In this document: positions 41,924 to 49,807 of the stretch, in pieces
Layout of the letters: each line of letters begins with the position of its first letter
Position numbering within the stretch: the stretch's first letter is position 1
Assembly: GCF_000980875.1 (NCBI RefSeq)
Contig: NZ_LAYO01000108.1
Coordinates: 56,976 to 120,975, forward strand
DNA: 64,000 nt
DNA from: Leucobacter sp. Ag1
Lineage (GTDB): Bacteria > Actinomycetota > Actinomycetes > Actinomycetales > Microbacteriaceae
Reading direction: 5' to 3'
The notes under the pieces: generated by a model
What the model saw: only the letters and a program-made list of their open reading frames with translations
What the model was told of the DNA's origin: nothing
Databases searched by the model: none
Translations under genes and position numbers: made by a program

Positions 41924-43309
41924 TCAGTCCTGGTACTGGAGGACCGGCATCTGCTCGGTCTCGGCGCCGTCGAGCTGGAGCGCCAGCGGGCCGCCGGCCT
42001 TCTTGCGCCGGGCGACGTAGACGACGACACCGATCGCGAGCCAGGCGCCGCCGAGCACGTAGGTGAACCAGGCGAGCGAGGTCCACAGCCAGGCGATGGA
42101 GACGAAGCCGATCGCCGGCATGATGAGGTGCCGCACGAACCCCCAGCCGCTGCGCAGCTTGAGGTCGAAGAACAGCACCTTGATCGTCGCGAGATTGACC
42201 ATCGCGAATGCGATGAGCGCGCCGAAGTTGATCATGTAGACGGCTTGGTCGAGGGTGATGAACAGCGCGACGAGCGCCACGACCGACACGATGCCCGAGG
42301 CGATGACCGGCGTCCGGAACCTCGGGTGCAGGCGCGCGAGCGCCGGGGGCAGGATCCCGTCGCGGCCCATCGCGAAGATCACGCGGCTGACGCTCATCTG
42401 CGCGGCGGTGCCGCAGAGCACGATGCCGGTGACGTTCACGATGACGAAGACGACCATGAGCGCGTCGCCGCCGGCCCGCTGCATGAGCTCCGTGCCCGCG
42501 GCGTCGAGGTTCGTGAGTGTGGTCCAGTCGGGCACGATGAGGCTGCCCGCGACGGTGAACGCGATGTAGCCGAGGCCCGCGAACAGGGTCGAGAGGATGA
42601 TGCCGCGCGGGATGTTGCGGCGCGGGTTCTTCGTCTCCTCGGCGAGGGTGGAGACGCCGTCGAAACCGAGGAAGGCGAACGCGACGATCGCGCCTGCCGC
42701 GAAGATCGGGCCGAGACCGCCCTCGCCGATCGACAGCGGCGTCGTCACTGCCGCCAGGCTGAGGTGCGGCGCGTTGATGACGGCGAGCGCGAGGAACGCG
42801 ATGATGACGAGGATCGAGAGCACGACGATCACCGAGTTCATGCGCTTGATCCAGCCGACGCCGATGACGCTGAACACCGCGACGATGACGAGGCAGATGA
42901 GCGTGCCCACCCAGGGCGAGATCCCGGTGAAGAGGCTGTTGAAGTAGAGCCCGAACAGCAGGAAGTTCACCATCGGCAGGAACAGGTAGTCGAGCAGCAT
43001 GACCCAGCCGGTGAGGAAGCCGGTGACCTGGCCGAATCCGCGGGTCGTGTAGGCGTAGGCGCCTCCGGTGATGGGGACGTGCACCGCCATGCGGCCGTAG
43101 CTGTGGGCGGTGAAGAGCATGATGACGACCGCGAGCACGTAGGCGGCGGGGAGGTGCCCGTCGCTGATCTTCGTGCCCGGGCCGTAGACGGAGACGACGG
43201 ACAGCACGCCCATCGAGGTCAGGCCGTAGGCGATGAGCGCGGGGAGGCCGAGCTGCCGCTTCAGCGTGCGGGGAGCGGGAGCGTCGACGTCGGTGTGGAC
43301 TGCGGACAT
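41924..43309 (-). CDS. APC-superfamily permease of the oxamate/ureide locus
   Basis: A 461-residue permease, 12 helices, with the N-terminal segment LPALIAYGLTSMGVLSVVSVYGPGTKISDGHLP and the central AFLGFDGVSTLAEETKNPRRNIPRGI, related in layout to the permease at 3435-4865. Starts 37 bases after the AllG stop, so it is the third gene of the AllF-AllG operon and probably imports or exports a compound of that pathway (allantoin-derived ureide, oxamate or similar). That is inferred from position only. No permease is yet assigned to oxamate by name. Confidence 0.9.
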   Translation of the reverse strand: MSAVHTDVDAPAPRTLKRQLGLPALIAYGLTSMGVLSVVSVYGPGTKISDGHLPAAYVLAVVIMLFTAHSYGRMAVHVPITGGAYAYTTRGFGQVTGFLTGWVMLLDYLFLPMVNFLLFGLYFNSLFTGISPWVGTLICLVIVAVFSVIGVGWIKRMNSVIVVLSILVIIAFLALAVINAPHLSLAAVTTPLSIGEGGLGPIFAAGAIVAFAFLGFDGVSTLAEETKNPRRNIPRGIILSTLFAGLGYIAFTVAGSLIVPDWTTLTNLDAAGTELMQRAGGDALMVVFVIVNVTGIVLCGTAAQMSVSRVIFAMGRDGILPPALARLHPRFRTPVIASGIVSVVALVALFITLDQAVYMINFGALIAFAMVNLATIKVLFFDLKLRSGWGFVRHLIMPAIGFVSIAWLWTSLAWFTYVLGGAWLAIGVVVYVARRKKAGGPLALQLDGAETEQMPVLQYQD

Positions 43310-43346
43310 TACGGGTCTTTCTCTGGGTGATGCGTGTGCGGAGGGG

Positions 43347-44768
43347 TCAGGCGATCCGGTTCGCGAGCGCCACGAGCGCCTGCTGGAAGGCCTCGACCGG
43401 CGGGTGGGTGATACCCGCGCCGATCATGCCGACGCCCGGATCCTTGTGCGCGATCGCGGTGTTGATGATCGGCAGGATGCCGGTCTCCATGACCTTGCGC
43501 ACGTCGATGCCCGAGGGGACGCCCATGAAGTCGAGCGCCGGGATCGTGATGTTCGGGTTGTTGCCCGTGGTGATCGTGTTCATGGTGCGCGAGTAGCCCA
43601 TGGCCTCGTCCACGGTGCCGCCGACGAGCGCGACGATCGCCGGGGCCGCAGCCATGGCGAAGCCGCCGATGCCGAAGGTCTCGGTGATCGCCGAGTCGCC
43701 CATGTCGAGGCCGGAGTCCGCCGGGGTGTAGCCCGCGAACATCGGTCCCACGACCTGCTGCGCCGGTCCGGTGAACCACTGGCCGCCCGTGCCCGAGACG
43801 CGGATGCCGAAGTCGACGCCGTTGCGGGCCATCGTGGTGACCACGGTCGAGTTCTCGATGCCGTTCGCGGCGTCCATCGACGCCTTCGCGGCGACCATCC
43901 AGGTCGGGCCGGAGAAGTAGTCGGACGAGGCGACGAAGTCGAAGACCTCGCGCTTCTCCTTCGTGGTGAAGTCCGACTCGAGGATGTACGGGGCCAGCGC
44001 CTGGATCAGCAGGGTGGTTCCGGCCACGTTGCGGTTGTGCGCCTCGTCGCCCATGTGCAGCGCCTGCGACAGCATGAGGCGCAGGTCGATCCCGTCGGTG
44101 TTCAGCTCCATGGCGCCCGCGAGCACCGGGCCGAACACGTCGCGCATCCAGTTCAGGCGATCGATGACCGACTGGTCGTTCGCGCCGAAGCGGAGGATCT
44201 TCGAGAGCTGCTCGGAGAGGTTGGTGTAGGCGGTATTGCCGTGGGTGCGGTTCACGACCCGGTGCACCCACATGCTCGCGCTCGTCACGCCGGCCATCGA
44301 GCCGACCGACTGGTGCTCGTGGCACGGGGAGAAGTCGATCTCGCCCGATGCCGCGAGCTCGAACGCCTCGTCGACGTCCTTCGCGAGGCCTTCGAACACG
44401 AGCGCGCCGGTGACGGCGCCCTGCATCGGGCCGGACATGCGGGTGAACTCGATCGGGGGACCGGCGTGAAGGATCGTCTTCCTGGTCATGCCCGGGACGG
44501 TGTCGATCGCCTGGCCGAAGCCCTCGAGGAACGGTTGTGACGACAGGATCCGCTCGAGCGCGACCTGGTTGGCCGCGTCGATCTTCTCGGCGATCTCGGG
44601 ACGTTCGAGGCGGCCGAGCGCCGAGATGACCTCGGGGTCGCCGCCGCCCGGCGGGGTCCAGTCCATGAGGACGGTGTCGACGCCCTGCGTCGCCAGGTCC
44701 TCGGCGAACATGTCGAGGCCGAGGTTCACCGGCTTGAGGGTGCTTGCGAACAGATCGTTGATGCTCAT
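43347..44768 (-). CDS. allG: Oxamate carbamoyltransferase subunit AllG (DUF1116, YlbE-like)
   Basis: A 473-residue DUF1116 protein. The N-terminal MDWTPPGGGDPEVI and the later motifs VLAGAMELNTDG, GGQWFTGPA and FGIGGFAMAAAPAI are those of YlbE of E. coli. In E. coli, YlbE with FdrA and YlbF forms the transcarbamoylase that phosphorolyses oxalurate to oxamate and carbamoyl phosphate in anaerobic allantoin use. Starts 25 bases after the AllF stop with AAGGAGC. The other subunit, AllH, is encoded divergently at 47535. Confidence 0.9.
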   Translation of the reverse strand: MSINDLFASTLKPVNLGLDMFAEDLATQGVDTVLMDWTPPGGGDPEVISALGRLERPEIAEKIDAANQVALERILSSQPFLEGFGQAIDTVPGMTRKTILHAGPPIEFTRMSGPMQGAVTGALVFEGLAKDVDEAFELAASGEIDFSPCHEHQSVGSMAGVTSASMWVHRVVNRTHGNTAYTNLSEQLSKILRFGANDQSVIDRLNWMRDVFGPVLAGAMELNTDGIDLRLMLSQALHMGDEAHNRNVAGTTLLIQALAPYILESDFTTKEKREVFDFVASSDYFSGPTWMVAAKASMDAANGIENSTVVTTMARNGVDFGIRVSGTGGQWFTGPAQQVVGPMFAGYTPADSGLDMGDSAITETFGIGGFAMAAAPAIVALVGGTVDEAMGYSRTMNTITTGNNPNITIPALDFMGVPSGIDVRKVMETGILPIINTAIAHKDPGVGMIGAGITHPPVEAFQQALVALANRIA

Positions 44769-44793
44769 CCGAGTGCTCCTTGCTTGCCGTGAA

Positions 44794-46329
44794 TTAGGCG
44801 ACGAACTCGCGGGCCAGCAGGCCCAGGTTGGTGGAGGAGGAGGCGATCGTGACGCCGGCGGCTTCGAGCTTCGCCACCTGGTCCGCGATCGCGGGGGTGT
44901 CGAGGTCGGTGCCGAGCACGTAGCCGAGGATCTCGAGGTGCTGGCCGCGAGCGGCCGCGATCGACTTCGCCTCGGTGATGGCGTCGATGGTCACGCCGAC
45001 CGGATCCTCGTGCGAGCCGAAGCCGAGCACGAAGTCCATGGCGATCACGCCGACCTCGGGATCCTTGGCCTCTTCAACGATGCGCGCGATGCGCAGCGAG
45101 GGATCGATCATGGGGTGCGGGCGGCCGTTGGTGAAGTCGTCGTCGCCCATGTCGAGGAAGGTGTGCTCCTTCGACTCGTCGGTCGCGCCGAGGACCTTCT
45201 CGGGATCCTTCTGAATGTTCGAGTACACGTTGTCGAACTTCTCGATCGCGGCGAACATCGACTCGTCGCAGAGGGTGCCGCCGCAGAACAGGCCGCGGAT
45301 GTAGCGCTGCTCCGGCGCGAGCTTTGCGCGCACCTCTTCGATCAGCGGGAGGTTGAGCGGGTGCGTGTCGAGCGTCGACTCGTCGATGCCCGAGGCGACG
45401 ACCGCTGCGATGGCGAGCGATTTCGTGCCCTGCACCATGGTGACGTTGTCGTAGCCGGACTCGGTGCGATCCGAACCGAGGAAGGTGACGAAGACGGGCT
45501 TCGATGCCTTGCCGGCGACGGCGAGCACCTTCTCGGCGACGGCCTCGGCCGGCGGCTTCGAGACGACGACGATGACCCGGGTCTCGGGGTCTGCGTCGAG
45601 GGCGCGGATGCCGTCGATCATCGAGATGCCGCCGATGTCGGTCGAGAGGTCGCGGCCGCCGGTGCCGATCAGCTGCGAGACGCCGCCGCCGAAGTCGTGG
45701 ATCCGGACCGAGACCTCCTGGCTGCCGGTGCCCGATGCGCCGACGACGCCGACCGAGCCGCGGCGCACGGCGTTCGCGAAGGCGAGGCCGGTGCCGTTGA
45801 TGATGGCGGTGCCGCAGTCGGGGCCCATGACGATGAGGCCCTTCTCGTGCGCGAAGCGCTTGAGATCGAGCTCGTCCTCGACGGGGACGTTGTCCGAGAA
45901 GATCATGACGTGCTTGCCGGCGGTCAGCGCCTTGCGCGCCTCGCGGGCGGCGAAGGCGCCGTTCACCGAGATGATCACGAAGTTGGTGTCCGGGACCTCC
46001 TCGAAGGCGCGGTCGAGCGTGCGGTATCGGATCGCCGTGGTCTCGCCCGCACCCTGGTTCTTGCGCGAGAGGATGTCGTCGACCGCGGCGATCGCGGCCT
46101 CCATGAGCTCGTCGGCCGCATCGACGACGATCATGAGATCGCTCGGCTTCGCCTCGGTGATCGCCGGATCCTCGACGCCGAGGTTCGCGAGCACCTCCTT
46201 GTTCATGGGGGTCGCCATGCCGAGAAGCGCCTGCGTCACGCCGTCGACGGCGTTCGCCTTGGTGCTCATCGACATGAGCGAGACCGAGTCGAGGTAGGTG
46301 TTCTTCCGGATAGTGATGTGCCTGCTCAT
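44794..46329 (-). CDS. allF: Oxamate carbamoyltransferase subunit AllF (FdrA-like)
   Basis: A 511-residue FdrA-like protein of the acyl-CoA synthetase-like fold. RHITIRKNTYLDSVSLM opens the first domain; the KGLIVMGPDCGTAIING and VGVVGASGTGSQEVS motifs lie mid-protein; the HPMIDPSLR stretch near residue 420 is typical. ATG at 46327-46329 with GAAAGGA six bases before it; upstream frames are unlikely. First gene of an operon with allG and the APC permease, divergent from carbamate kinase across an operator-bearing gap. Confidence 0.9.
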   Translation of the reverse strand: MSRHITIRKNTYLDSVSLMSMSTKANAVDGVTQALLGMATPMNKEVLANLGVEDPAITEAKPSDLMIVVDAADELMEAAIAAVDDILSRKNQGAGETTAIRYRTLDRAFEEVPDTNFVIISVNGAFAAREARKALTAGKHVMIFSDNVPVEDELDLKRFAHEKGLIVMGPDCGTAIINGTGLAFANAVRRGSVGVVGASGTGSQEVSVRIHDFGGGVSQLIGTGGRDLSTDIGGISMIDGIRALDADPETRVIVVVSKPPAEAVAEKVLAVAGKASKPVFVTFLGSDRTESGYDNVTMVQGTKSLAIAAVVASGIDESTLDTHPLNLPLIEEVRAKLAPEQRYIRGLFCGGTLCDESMFAAIEKFDNVYSNIQKDPEKVLGATDESKEHTFLDMGDDDFTNGRPHPMIDPSLRIARIVEEAKDPEVGVIAMDFVLGFGSHEDPVGVTIDAITEAKSIAAARGQHLEILGYVLGTDLDTPAIADQVAKLEAAGVTIASSSTNLGLLAREFVA

Positions 46330-46423
46330 CGGATTCCTTTCCTGTGTCGTCCGATCGGGTGGCCGCACGCGGCTCGGCGCGTCCGCGGGACGAGCTCGGC
46401 CTCGGACACCCGGTGCACTCTTA

Positions 46424-46510
46424 TGGTATGCCAAATTCTGTGGGAAACGCTGGTGATTTCAGGAGCCTGGCAAAACTGTCGTGTTTTGGTATACGAAGTG
46501 CTGCTATGCT
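46424..46510. promoter_or_regulatory. Divergent allF/allK promoters with paired TGGTATRC operators
   Basis: TGGTATGCCA (46424-46433) and TGGTATACGA (46487-46496) are near-palindromes of the form bound by FCD-type GntR regulators (TGGTATACCA). Their centres are 63 bases apart, close to six helical turns. The first overlaps a minus-strand -10-like box for allF; the second lies ahead of TATGCT (46505-46510), a possible -10 for allK. Which regulator binds is unknown. Confidence 0.5.
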
Positions 46511-46571
46511 GACCGGCATTCGATCGGACGCAGATCCCGGAAGGCTTCCCTCCCGGCATCAGGAGGAGGAA

Positions 46572-47525
46572 GCCATGCGCGCTGTCGTCGCACTCGGAGG
46601 AAACGCCCTCGCCAAGCGCGGCGAGCCCATGACCGCCGACTACTTGCGCAAGAACGTGCGGGAGGCGTGCATCGCCCTCGCGAAGTTCGCCGGCGAGAAC
46701 GAGGTCGTCATCACGCACGGCAACGGCCCGCAGGTCGGACTGCTGGCGCTGCAGAACTTGGCATACCAGGACGTCGCGGCCTACCCCCTCGACATCCTGG
46801 GCGCCGAGACCCAGGGCATGATCGGCTACGTCGTGCAGCAGGAGCTCGCCAATGCGCTGGGCGGCGCCCGCGAGGTCGCCGCGATCCTCACCACCACCGT
46901 GGTCGACGAGAACGACCCGGCGTTCGACCGCCCGACCAAGCTCATCGGCCCGCAGTACTCGGCGCACGACGCGGCCGAAGCCGCCGCCGAGTACCGCTGG
47001 ACCATCGCCAAGGACGGCGACCTGTTCCGCCGGGTGGTGCCCTCGCCCGTTCCCCAGTCGATCGCGCAGGCCCCGCTCATCAGCCGCCTGCTCGACGCCG
47101 GAACCCTCGTGGTCTGCGTCGGCGGCGGCGGCGTCCCCGTGAAGCAGGAGTCCTCGGGCCGTCGCGTCGGCGTGCAGGCCGTGGTCGACAAGGACGCGGC
47201 GAGCGCCGCGCTCGCCGCCGAGATCCACGCGGACACGCTCATCATGCTCACCGACGGCGACTACGTCAGCGAGAACTGGGGCACCCCCGAGCAGCGCGAC
47301 ATCCTGACCGCTTCGGCCGACGCCGTCGCCGCGATGCGCTTCGCCGAGGGATCGATGCAGCCCAAGATCGACGCCGCCATCCGCGTCGCCCGCGCCGGCG
47401 GACGGGTGCTCATCGGCCCGCTCGACCGCCTCGATGATCTGCTCGCGCGCCGGATCGGCACCGAGATCGTGCCGCAGCACGAGGCGGGCATCGTCTGGGT
47501 CGAGAAGGCCGCGAAGAAGAAGTAG
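46572..47525 (+). CDS. allK: Carbamate kinase of the oxamate pathway
   Basis: A 317-residue amino acid kinase-fold enzyme converting carbamoyl phosphate and ADP to carbamate and ATP. Motifs are complete: VALGGNAL at the N-terminus, VITHGNGPQVGLL, PLDILGAETQGMIGY, VCVGGGGVPV, AVVDKDAASAALA and MLTDGDYV. AGGAGGAAGCC precedes the ATG. It sits beside the three oxamate carbamoyltransferase subunits, so the carbamoyl phosphate from oxalurate would be used for ATP here, unlike arginine deiminase systems, which would have arcA and arcB nearby. Confidence 0.93.
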   Translation, partial: AMRAVVALGGNALAKRGEPMTADYLRKNVREACIALAKFAGENEVVITHGNGPQVGLLALQNLAYQDVAAYPLDILGAETQGMIGYVVQQELANALGGAREVAAILTTTVVDENDPAFDRPTKLIGPQYSAHDAAEAAAEYRWTIAKDGDLFRRVVPSPVPQSIAQAPLISRLLDAGTLVVCVGGGGVPVKQESSGRRVGVQAVVDKDAASAALAAEIHADTLIMLTDGDYVSENWGTPEQRDILTASADAVAAMRFAEGSMQPKIDAAIRVARAGGRVLIGPLDRLDDLLARRIGTEIVPQHEAGIVWVEKAAKKK

Positions 47526-47534
47526 GCGACGCCG

Positions 47535-48626
47535 TTGCCCGGGATCCCGTTCGCTTCGTCGGCCGTGCTGGCCGACGAAGCGTGGCGACCCCTGATCGCA
47601 TCGGCCCGCACCGAGGCGCGCAGCGCCGCGATCACGACGGCGTTCGCGCACGCCGTGAACCTGGAGCTCGGCGGGGCGCAGTTCACGCTGCTCGCCGCCG
47701 GGGGGCGACCCGCACCCGGTGTGCTGATCACCGACCGTTCCGACTTCTCGGGGGTGCGCGCCGGGGACCGCGTCGTCATCCGGGCCGGCGGCATCGAGGT
47801 CGGCGGCCGGGGAGGCCTCGCGGTCGACCTGCGCGGGGTCGGCTACTTCGACAGCCGCGTGGAACCGGTCGCGGGGCGGGATCCGTTCGGCGAGGGCGAG
47901 CCGCCCTGCAGCATCGACCCGCCCGGCCCGAGGGGCCGGCTCGATCCCCGCAGCGTCGCGGGGCTGCTCGCCGAGACCGCCCGCCCGGGCTCCTTCGTCC
48001 CCGCGGAGAACGGGCCCCCGTTCGAACGCGCCGTCGGAGCGCGTCTCGCCATCGCCCGCTCCGCCTTCGGGCTCGCGCTCGCGGCCGAGATCCGAGGGGC
48101 CGCCCCGTCCGCGGCCCGCTCCGCCGCCCGCCCGCCCGTCGCATCGCCGGAGCTGCGCCGCGCGGTCGCCGGGCTCGTCGGGCTCGGCATCGGTCTGACC
48201 CCGTCGGGCGACGACTACCTCGTCGGAACGCTCGTCGCGCTCTCCGCCCATCCCGACGCCGAAACCGCACGCGGGGCCGTCGCCGTCGCGGTCCGAGAGC
48301 TCCTCGGATCGGCCGACGGGCGGGACCGCACGACCGCGGTCAGCCGGCACTTCCTGCTCGCTGCGTGCGAGCGCGCGTTCCACAGCGACCTCGCGGCTGC
48401 GGCGCGCGCCGTGCTCCTCGGCGACCCCGCTGCACCCGCGGCGTTCGCCGCCGCAGCAGCGATCGGTTCGACCTCGGGCACCGACGCCCTGTTCGGGCTG
48501 GTCGACGCGTACGCGGCGCTCGAGACTCCCGGGGACGGGCGCCCCTGCGCGCACGATCGCCCCGCGGAATCCGTGATCCTCAGGGCCGGTTCCCCGGCCC
48601 TCGATTCCGAAGGTGGTACTCCATGA
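47535..48626 (+). CDS. allH: Oxamate carbamoyltransferase subunit AllH (DUF2877, YlbF-like)
   Basis: A 363-residue DUF2877 protein, recognised from GLGIGLTPSGDDYLVGTL near residues 215-232, the family hallmark, and the ERAFHS segment. It follows allK by nine bases. The TTG start lacks a clear ribosome site, so an internal GTG about ten codons on is possible; coupling to allK translation may suffice. With AllF and AllG it would form the oxalurate-cleaving enzyme. Stop overlaps the ankyrin gene by four bases. Confidence 0.88.
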   Translation: MPGIPFASSAVLADEAWRPLIASARTEARSAAITTAFAHAVNLELGGAQFTLLAAGGRPAPGVLITDRSDFSGVRAGDRVVIRAGGIEVGGRGGLAVDLRGVGYFDSRVEPVAGRDPFGEGEPPCSIDPPGPRGRLDPRSVAGLLAETARPGSFVPAENGPPFERAVGARLAIARSAFGLALAAEIRGAAPSAARSAARPPVASPELRRAVAGLVGLGIGLTPSGDDYLVGTLVALSAHPDAETARGAVAVAVRELLGSADGRDRTTAVSRHFLLAACERAFHSDLAAAARAVLLGDPAAPAAFAAAAAIGSTSGTDALFGLVDAYAALETPGDGRPCAHDRPAESVILRAGSPALDSEGGTP

Positions 48627-49225
48627 CCGAAATCCAGTGGCCCGAGGCCGTCGCGACCGCGACCGCGGACGAGGTGCGCGCCGTGATCGCCGCGGGCGCC
48701 GACGTCGACGCCACGGCGAGCAGCGAGCAGCAGCGCTCCTCGGCCGTGCTGATCGCGGCGCGCGCGCGCAACTTCGCGGCGTTCGATGCGCTCGTCGCCG
48801 CGGGCGCCGACATCGACGCGCAGAACCGGATCAAGCTGAACCCGCTGCTCTGGGCCTGCATCAACGACGACCTCGAGGTCGCGCGCCGCGCGGTCGAGGC
48901 GGGCGCCGACCTCGAGCGGACGACCCGCTTCGACGGGGTCGGGATCCACCCGACGGCCGAGAAGGGGTACGTCGAGCTGACGCGCTACCTCGCGACGCTG
49001 CCCGACATGAACGTCAACCACACGAACCTCTGCGGATGGACTCCGCTGCTTGAGGCCGTGATCCTGCGCGACGGCGGCGAAGCGCAGCAGGAGATCGTGA
49101 GGATCCTGCTCGACGCGGGAGCCGACCCCGGCATGACCGACCAGTGGGGCGTCTCGCCGCTCGAGCACGCCGAGAAACTCGGCTTCACCGAGATCGCCGA
49201 GCTGCTGCGGGCGGCCGGGGCCTAG
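48623..49225 (+). CDS. Ankyrin-repeat protein encoded in the allK-allH operon
   Basis: A 200-residue protein of ankyrin repeats: recurring AGADVDA, AGADIDAQNRIKLNPLLWACINDD, AGADLERTTRF and AGADPGMTDQWGVSPLEHA units, about five to six repeats covering most of the chain, no signal peptide. ATG overlaps the allH stop, so it is translated with the metabolic enzymes. No catalytic motif. An adaptor holding the carbamoyltransferase subunits and carbamate kinase together, or a regulator of them, is possible; this is inference from co-translation. Confidence 0.85.
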   Translation: MTEIQWPEAVATATADEVRAVIAAGADVDATASSEQQRSSAVLIAARARNFAAFDALVAAGADIDAQNRIKLNPLLWACINDDLEVARRAVEAGADLERTTRFDGVGIHPTAEKGYVELTRYLATLPDMNVNHTNLCGWTPLLEAVILRDGGEAQQEIVRILLDAGADPGMTDQWGVSPLEHAEKLGFTEIAELLRAAGA

Positions 49226-49279
49226 GGGCGGATCCGTCGGCATGCCCCGTTCGCGGCGCGCTCCCCGTAGGGTGAGGGC

Positions 49280-49687
49280 ATGAGCGAGTACCGGCACGTC
49301 GTGCGCAAGTGGGTCAAGCCCGAGGATCTCAACCAGCACGGCGCGCTCTTCGGCGGGCGCCTGCTGCAGTGGGTCGACGAGGAGGCCGCGATCGTCGCGG
49401 TCACGCAGCTCGGCACCGTCGACGTGGTGACGCGGCACATGTCGGCGATCGACTTCTCGGCCCGGGCCGATCGCGGCGACCTGCTCGAGCTCGAGTACCG
49501 GGTGTTCGCGTTCGGGCGCACCTCCATCACGCTGAGCTGCCGCGTCGAGAACGCGGTCACCGGCGCCGAAGTGCTGACGCTCGAGCGGATCGTGTTCGTC
49601 GCGGTCGACCGCGAGGGGCTGCCGCTCGCGCACGGCCGGACCGAGGCGACGGTGGGCACCGAGCGCCTGCGCGCCCGCATCGGCTAG
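49280..49687 (+). CDS. Acyl-CoA thioesterase (hotdog, YciA-like)
   Basis: A 135-residue hotdog-fold protein. HGALFGGRLLQWVDEEAAIVA holds the conserved Gly/Asp-bearing helix (catalytic Asp in WVDEEA), followed by TRHMSAIDFSARADRGDLLEL and GRTSITLSCRV. It hydrolyses acyl-CoA of uncertain chain length. ATG six bases after TAGGGT, so leaderless. No evident link to the ureide genes on either side. Confidence 0.9.
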   Translation: MSEYRHVVRKWVKPEDLNQHGALFGGRLLQWVDEEAAIVAVTQLGTVDVVTRHMSAIDFSARADRGDLLELEYRVFAFGRTSITLSCRVENAVTGAEVLTLERIVFVAVDREGLPLAHGRTEATVGTERLRARIG

Positions 49688-49709
49688 GGGCGTGGGCCGG
49701 CCGGGACCG

Positions 49710-49773
49710 CCGTCGAGCGGCGCCAAACCAGCCGAATCGAACCGGGAAGGGCGTGATTGCCGCCACTCGACGG
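49710..49773. repeat. Imperfect inverted repeat of the GTCGAGYGGCGGCAMA family (copy 3)
   Basis: Left arm 49710-49730 and right arm about 49751-49773; the best-paired part is a 13-base stem with one G-T pair. It lies between the convergent thioesterase and PucR genes and shares the half-site with the elements at 12807-12870 and 41781-41842. Confidence 0.55.
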
Positions 49774-49807
49774 GATTCAGCCCGACGAGATTCGGCCGGG
49801 GCGACGA

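Noticed and set aside
46572..47525. Arginine deiminase pathway role for carbamate kinase
   Set aside because: No arcA or arcB homologue is present; DUF1116, DUF2877 and FdrA neighbours fit the oxamate pathway.
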